Shown here in pieces: positions 6,178 to 9,311 of a DNA stretch of 9,311 bases. The stretch is from positions 1 to 9,311 of the forward strand of contig JBKQHQ010000197.1 in the NCBI GenBank assembly GCA_052148715.1. Reading direction: 5' to 3'. The notes below the pieces were generated by a model, which had not been told where the DNA came from, ran no database searches, and saw nothing but the letters and a program-made list of their open reading frames with translations. Origin of the DNA: JBKQHQ01 sp052148715 (lineage in GTDB: Bacteria > Pseudomonadota > Alphaproteobacteria > Rhizobiales > Xanthobacteraceae). The position numbers were made by a program, and so were the translations under genes. Within the stretch, counting starts at the first letter, position 1; each line of letters opens with the position of its first letter.

Positions 6178-6924
6178 ATGCGTCATCTAATCGGAATAAC
6201 CGCTGCCGTTGCGCTTAGCGGCTCCGCCATGGCGGCGGATCTGGCGGTCAAGGCGCCGGGCGTGGGCGTCGGCAACTGGACCAGCTGTTATATCGGCGGC
6301 AACGTCGCCGGCGGCTGGAGCCGCAACGGAACAAACGACTTTGTCACGACTGGGCCGCTTGCGGCTGGTGGGCCTCTCGGCAATATCCAAATAGATGGCG
6401 GCGGCCTTAATTATGGCGGGCAGCTTGGCTGCGACTACCAGTTCTCGGGGCGGTGGGTCATCGGCGTCGAAGGTAAGTTGGACGCGGGCGCCATTACCGG
6501 CAACAACACCTGGAACGCGCCGTTCCTCTCCAACTTCGGCGGCACCAACATGCCATACGTTGGCACGGGGGTGGTTCGCCTCGGCTATGCGACCGACGAC
6601 AGGACGATGATCTATGTCAACGGCGGCGCGGGGTTCAGCAAAGACGAGCTGACGATAACGAACTTCGGCCCGGCGATCTTCACGGCGACGGACAACCGGG
6701 TCGGCTATACCGTCGGCGTCGGTCTTGAGCACAAGTGGTGGCCCAATGTCACCGGCTTCATCGACTACTCCTATATCGAGCTTGGCAAGCAAAGCGTGAC
6801 CTTCTCGCCCGCGGCGGGCGGGGCGGCCGTGGGCTCGTACGGCTTCGCCAGCCAAGTTCAACAGTTCATGATCGGCCTCAACTTCCGCCTCTACGGCGGT
6901 GGACCGGTCCACGCGGCGTACTGA
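6178..6924 (+). CDS. Small outer-membrane porin, Omp25/Omp31-like 8-stranded barrel (copy A)
   Basis: The 248-residue product is an outer-membrane beta-barrel of the OmpA-like beta-barrel fold (PF13505-like) common in rhizobia. Residues 1-19 (MRHLIGITAAVALSGSAMA) are a signal peptide, cleaved before ADLAVKAP. Barrel strands such as YIGGNVAGGW, GGQLGCDYQF, WVIGVEGKLD, GTGVVRLGYA, MIYVNGGAGFS, VGYTVGVGLEHKWWPNVTGFIDYSYIEL (listed as one region, not one strand) and QQFMIGLNFRLY alternate as expected; it ends in an aromatic Tyr. C37 and C85 are both conserved in the downstream paralogue. The start at 6178 is supported by CTGGGGG 7 nt upstream and the immediate signal peptide. The next gene begins 87 bp after the stop, with no terminator seen between them, so they may be co-transcribed. 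The family role is structural or surface; no specific ligand is indicated. Confidence 0.88.
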   Translation: MRHLIGITAAVALSGSAMAADLAVKAPGVGVGNWTSCYIGGNVAGGWSRNGTNDFVTTGPLAAGGPLGNIQIDGGGLNYGGQLGCDYQFSGRWVIGVEGKLDAGAITGNNTWNAPFLSNFGGTNMPYVGTGVVRLGYATDDRTMIYVNGGAGFSKDELTITNFGPAIFTATDNRVGYTVGVGLEHKWWPNVTGFIDYSYIELGKQSVTFSPAAGGAAVGSYGFASQVQQFMIGLNFRLYGGGPVHAAY

Positions 6925-6933
6925 GTCGATTCA

Positions 6934-6974
6934 CTGAGGTGACGATCGGACCTGCCTGAGGAAACGATCGTTTC
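6934..6974. promoter_or_regulatory. Direct repeat plus 14-bp palindrome between the two small porins
   Basis: CTGAGGtgACGATCG (6934-6948) recurs as CTGAGGaaACGATCG (6956-6970), 13 of 15 identical and 22 bp apart. The second copy runs into the perfect palindrome GAAACGATCGTTTC (6961-6974). The arrangement fits an operator for separate control of the downstream porin; a remnant of duplication is the alternative. Confidence 0.45.
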
Positions 6975-7011
6975 GGGGTAATGCAATTCGCCGGCAATGG
7001 GGGACTTGATT

Positions 7012-7737
7012 ATGCGTTATCTTTTCGGAATAGCGACTGCCATCTCGCTTACGGGGTCTGCCATGGCGGCCGACTTGGCGGTCAAAGCGCCGCCGCCCTT
7101 CTGGAGTTGGACCGGCTGCTACGCCGGCCTTAACATCGGCCTCGGCTGGAGCAAAATCGGCATGGCTGATGGTCGCGGGGACTCCCTGGATATCGCGAAC
7201 GGCGCGGGCGCGGCTGGCGGCGGCCAAGTTGGTTGCGACTACCAGCTCTCGAAGTCCTGGGTCATCGGGATCGAGGGCGAGTTCGACGCCACCAAGTTCG
7301 AGGGCAATGCACTCGATCCGAGCCAACAGATCTTCAGCAACACCAAGATCCCATGGACCTCGACCGTGACGGGCCGCCTCGGCTATGCGATCGAGCCGAT
7401 CACGCTGCTGTACGTGCGCGGCGGCGCGGCCTTCACCCGCGATGAGCTCAACGAATTTTCCAACGTCGGCCCGAACTTGGCGCTGCTCGGTAGCTTCAAA
7501 GATAGCCGCACCGGCTGGACCGTCGGCGGGGGCATCGAGCACAAGTTTTGGGGTCCGGTGACCGCCTTCGCCGAATACAACTATCTACAGTTCGGCACGG
7601 CGACGACGACCACGACGGCCCTGACGCCGTTCGGGTTCGCCCCCGGCATCAAGGCCAGCGAGACGGTGCATGAGGTGCTGTTCGGGGTCAATTTCCACCT
7701 CAGCGCCCCTGGCGGGCCGGTCTACACAAAATACTGA
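7012..7737 (+). CDS. Small outer-membrane porin, Omp25/Omp31-like 8-stranded barrel (copy B)
   Basis: The 241-residue paralogue of the upstream gene has signal peptide MRYLFGIATAISLTGSAMA, then ADLAVKAPPPF. An ATG at 6997 is in frame, but the GGGGG run of the Shine-Dalgarno (6999-7003) would then lie inside the gene, so the ATG at 7012 is preferred and gives a signal peptide aligning residue for residue with copy A. Barrel segments include CYAGLNIGLGWS, QVGCDYQLS, WVIGIEGEFDATKF, VTGRLGYA, LLYVRGGAAFTRDEL and VGGGIEHKFWGPVTAFAEYN; the protein ends in VYTKY. C36 and C75 match the cysteine pair of copy A. Loops differ more than strands. A strong intrinsic terminator follows 34 nt after the stop, closing the transcription unit. 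Confidence 0.88.
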   Translation: MRYLFGIATAISLTGSAMAADLAVKAPPPFWSWTGCYAGLNIGLGWSKIGMADGRGDSLDIANGAGAAGGGQVGCDYQLSKSWVIGIEGEFDATKFEGNALDPSQQIFSNTKIPWTSTVTGRLGYAIEPITLLYVRGGAAFTRDELNEFSNVGPNLALLGSFKDSRTGWTVGGGIEHKFWGPVTAFAEYNYLQFGTATTTTTALTPFGFAPGIKASETVHEVLFGVNFHLSAPGGPVYTKY

Positions 7738-7771
7738 AGCTTCTTCTCTACGGGGTAAGTTGGGGGACGCT

Positions 7772-7799
7772 AAAGGGCCGACGCAAGTCGGCCCTTTTT
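7772..7799 (+). terminator. Rho-independent terminator of the small-porin unit
   Basis: AAAGGGCCGAC (7772-7782) pairs perfectly with GTCGGCCCTTT (7787-7797) around a GCAA tetraloop; the T-run continues to 7799. This is a textbook intrinsic terminator 34 nt past the copy B stop. Confidence 0.92.
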
Positions 7800-7828
7800 G
7801 CGTTTGTGCGCCAGGCAACGCGCGTGTC

Positions 7829-7997
7829 GTAGGTTGGGTTAGCGCGGCCCGTGCGTCGGCGCTTTTGGCAGGGCGCTTCTTCCGCGCGTAACCCGACATT
7901 GCCCGCCGAGACCGTTGGGTCAAGGGCCGTTGGGTTACGCGCGGCTTCGCCTCCTCGAAACTGTCCCAAACGCCGGGGCCGCGCTAACCCAACCTAC
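7829..7997. repeat. Nested palindromic intergenic repeat (GTAGGTTGGGTTAGCG family)
   Basis: A perfect 22-bp inverted pair lies at 7829-7850 (beginning GTAGGTTGGGTTAGCG) and 7976-7997. Inside it a second perfect 13-bp pair, CCGCGCGTAACCC (7882-7894) and GGGTTACGCGCGG (7932-7944), also pairs with the outer arms, so each half can fold as its own hairpin. I recognise the GTAGGTTGGGTTAGCG motif as a repeat frequent in Bradyrhizobium-like genomes, where the halves are usually compact; here each half carries about 33 extra bases in its loop. Confidence 0.85.
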
Positions 7998-8377
7998 AAG
8001 CTCCAGCGGCCGCACAATCTTGCGCCAAATCCGCCCACCAACATGAACAAATGCAGGCGAATTTAGCAGCAGCCCGCGCATAGAGAATGAGCAGCCGCTC
8101 TATTGCTTTGCGCTTAACGTCATGTAGATATCTCAACGTGGTATTGCGATCCTGGACTGCGGATTCGGAGACCAAAAAGCATTTGTGCGTGCTCCCTTCC
8201 CTGAAATCGCGGTGCGTCGGCCTTTAGCTGAGCCGGGCTGATGGCTGCCAGGCGGATACCTCGACTCCGGTGCGCGTTGACGGCCGGCACCCAACCGTGC
8301 GTTCGAGCGCGTGGCGCGCCCGCAAGCCGGTGGCCGTTGGTGCGCTTGATCCAACCAAATCTACAGGGATGGCAGAA
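7998..8377. other. Gene-free upstream region of the jelly-roll protein gene
   Basis: I see no supported gene. A plus-strand promoter candidate is TTGCTT (8103-8108), a 16-nt spacer, then TAGATA (8125-8130), which would give a long 5' UTR of about 240 nt. The match is only moderate. Open frames that cross this region look like shadows, without ribosome-binding sites or recognisable sequence. Confidence 0.35.
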
Positions 8378-8887
8378 ATGAAAGCGACTATCACGGCGGC
8401 CTGCGTGTCGGCCATGCTTCTCTTCTCGGCAAGCGGTGCCTTCGCGGCGCCGGTCTATCTTCAAGCTTCGAGCGGCGCGGACCAGTTCGCGACCGACACC
8501 AAGCCGAAGAAGATCACCATGGACTCGGAAGATGCGAAAGGCGGGGGCCTCGCCAATAAGGACGGCGTCGTCACGATACCCGAGGACGGCGTTTATTTCG
8601 TCGTCGCGGCCGGCCAGATCGGCACCAAGTCGGGCGTCAAGGGGACGGTCCGGCTCTGGCTCTACCAAAATGGCAAGGACGTCGACAACTCGAACTGCGA
8701 GCAGTCGGTCCTCGACCCGGGCTTCACCACGGTTCTTGTGTCGCAGGGCATCGGCGAGTTCAAGAAGGGCGACACGGTGCAGGCGGTGTTCTCGGCCTCA
8801 GCGCCCGGCCTCGGCATCATCGTCAAGAAGCCTCCAGGCGAGGCGGTGGTGCCCAGCATCATTTTCTCGATCTATAAGGTCAACTGA
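8378..8887 (+). CDS. Secreted protein with predicted C1q/TNF-like jelly-roll domain
   Basis: The 169-residue product has a signal peptide, residues 1-23 (MKATITAACVSAMLLFSASG plus AFA), cleaved before APVYLQ. The mature part resembles the C1q/TNF-like jelly roll: EDGVYFVVAAGQIG early, then VRLWLYQNGKDVDNS, VLVSQGIGEFKKGDTVQAVF and a final SIIFSIYKVN, matching the family pattern of GxY, xLxxNG, LxxGDxV and a closing aromatic strand. Such domains usually trimerise and bind surfaces or ligands; no collagen-like stalk is present. The frame is open much further upstream. The ATG at 8378 is chosen because GGGA (8366-8369) sits 8 nt before it and the signal peptide starts directly; ATG at 8369 would add MAE. 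The gene has its own terminator and seems monocistronic. The fold assignment is by pattern only; the function is unknown. Confidence 0.72.
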   Translation: MKATITAACVSAMLLFSASGAFAAPVYLQASSGADQFATDTKPKKITMDSEDAKGGGLANKDGVVTIPEDGVYFVVAAGQIGTKSGVKGTVRLWLYQNGKDVDNSNCEQSVLDPGFTTVLVSQGIGEFKKGDTVQAVFSASAPGLGIIVKKPPGEAVVPSIIFSIYKVN

Positions 8888-8909
8888 ACAGGCGTGACCA
8901 AACTTCGCC

Positions 8910-8936
8910 GGGGCGCCCGCTCGGCGCCCCTTTTTT
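8910..8936 (+). terminator. Rho-independent terminator of the jelly-roll gene
   Basis: GGGGCGCC (8910-8917) pairs perfectly with GGCGCCCC (8923-8930), 5-nt loop, followed by six T (8931-8936). It lies 22 nt past the stop codon. Confidence 0.93.
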
Positions 8937-9022
8937 GTTTGGTGCTGGGGACCGACCGCGCCGCTTTCGTCACCTCCCTCTCTTGGCGAGCCAATTGCCT
9001 ACGGATCGCGAAGGAACTCTTC

Positions 9023-9215
9023 ACCTCCCCCCTCGCGGGGGAGGTCGATCGCAGCGCAGTTGCGCTGCGATCGGGAGAGGGGGTCGCTTCGCATGAATCG
9101 CTTTTGTCCGCATCAATAACCTGATCGCGCTCAGAGCTGAAAACTGAGCAAGTGAAGTTTATACGAAGCAGCCCCCTCTCCCGCCGCGCTTCGCGCGCCG
9201 ACCTCCCCCACGAGG
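9023..9215. repeat. Nested palindromic intergenic repeat (CCTCCCCC/GGGGGAGG family)
   Basis: Outer arms 9031-9047 and 9199-9215 are inverted with 16 of 17 matches; inner arms GGGAGAGGGGG (9073-9083) and CCCCCTCTCCC (9172-9182) match perfectly. The left half also contains two strong hairpins: ACCTCCCCC (9023-9031) with GGGGGAGGT (9037-9045), and a perfect 13-bp stem from CGATCGCAGCGCA (9046-9058) to 9061-9073. Repeats built on CCTCCCC-loop-GGGGAGG are common between alphaproteobacterial genes. It fills most of the gap before the gene at 9261. Confidence 0.82.
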
Positions 9216-9260
9216 CTACGGGATTCACACATTTTGTGTAGCGGTTGCAAGGAGATAACC

Positions 9261-9311
9261 ATGGGCCATGGCGGTGAGTTTGGTCCAACCGGCCCGCATC
9301 GTCTTTGGACC
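9261..9311 (+). CDS. Start of an unidentified gene, cut by the right edge
   Basis: ATG at 9261 is preceded by AAGGAG (9249-9254) with a 6-nt spacing, the best canonical Shine-Dalgarno in the window. The 17 visible codons read MGHGGEFGPTGPHRLWT and stay open to the edge. There is no signal peptide at this start, and the sequence is too short for a family call. The small palindrome ACACA-ttt-TGTGT at 9227-9239, just upstream, could be an operator or chance. The gene is plausible because of the ribosome-binding site alone. Confidence 0.5.
   Translation, partial: MGHGGEFGPTGPHRLWT

Noticed and set aside
6899..6912. Perfect 14-bp palindrome GTGGACCGGTCCAC
   Set aside because: It lies in the last codons of small porin copy A, where the Gly-Gly-Pro-Val-His codons explain it; a regulatory role is unsupported.
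6997..7011. Earlier ATG for small porin copy B
   Set aside because: It would place the Shine-Dalgarno inside the gene and lengthen the signal peptide relative to copy A.
6187..7542. Minus-strand open frames opposite the two small porins
   Set aside because: They are antisense shadows of two genes with signal peptides, good ribosome-binding sites and barrel patterns.
8270..8377. Upstream extension of the jelly-roll protein
   Set aside because: The extra residues are Arg-rich, no ribosome-binding site precedes the farther ATG, and the signal peptide begins at 8378.
8120..8668. Minus-strand 182-codon open frame upstream of and overlapping the jelly-roll gene
   Set aside because: It overlaps a well-supported gene antisense, and has no ribosome-binding site or recognisable motif.

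Overview
The window looks like chromosomal DNA of an alphaproteobacterium of the Bradyrhizobium/Rhodopseudomonas type (Nitrobacteraceae). It is GC-rich. Its small porins start with the 'AMAADLAVKAP' signal-peptide junction typical of that family, and its gene-free gaps carry large nested palindromic repeats of a kind common in those genomes. This assignment rests on recognition, not on a search.

Layout, left to right. Positions 1-167 (minus) hold the N-terminal end of a group II intron-type reverse transcriptase that runs off the left edge; its apparent start lies in one arm of a perfect 28-bp inverted repeat (163-299). A KdpE-like OmpR/PhoB response regulator (346-1077, minus) follows, with no sensor kinase visible beside it. 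The gap to 1616 holds a degenerate ~16-bp tandem repeat, two hairpins and the frame-broken remains of a small exported protein. Two tandem paralogous BBP2/OmpL-like outer-membrane porins lie on the minus strand (1617-3287 and 3876-5513). Each has its own upstream region with a conserved 58-bp block and a second conserved box further up. A 664-bp divergent intergenic region (5514-6177) separates them from two tandem Omp25/Omp31-like small porins on the plus strand (6178-6924 and 7012-7737), which end at a strong intrinsic terminator. Then come a nested palindromic repeat, a small secreted protein with a predicted C1q/TNF-like jelly roll (8378-8887) with its own terminator, another palindromic repeat (9023-9215), and the start of an unidentified gene that leaves the right edge (9261-9311).

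The theme is envelope biogenesis: four outer-membrane beta-barrels in two tandem duplicated pairs back to back, plus one exported protein. All four barrels share a TGGGGG Shine-Dalgarno variant 5-8 nt before the start and conserved cysteine pairs (three pairs in each large porin, one in each small one). No new defence or mobile system could be supported. The best leads are the shared porin leader, the conserved cysteines, the spaced direct repeats near the small porins, and the reverse transcriptase fragment against a palindromic repeat.
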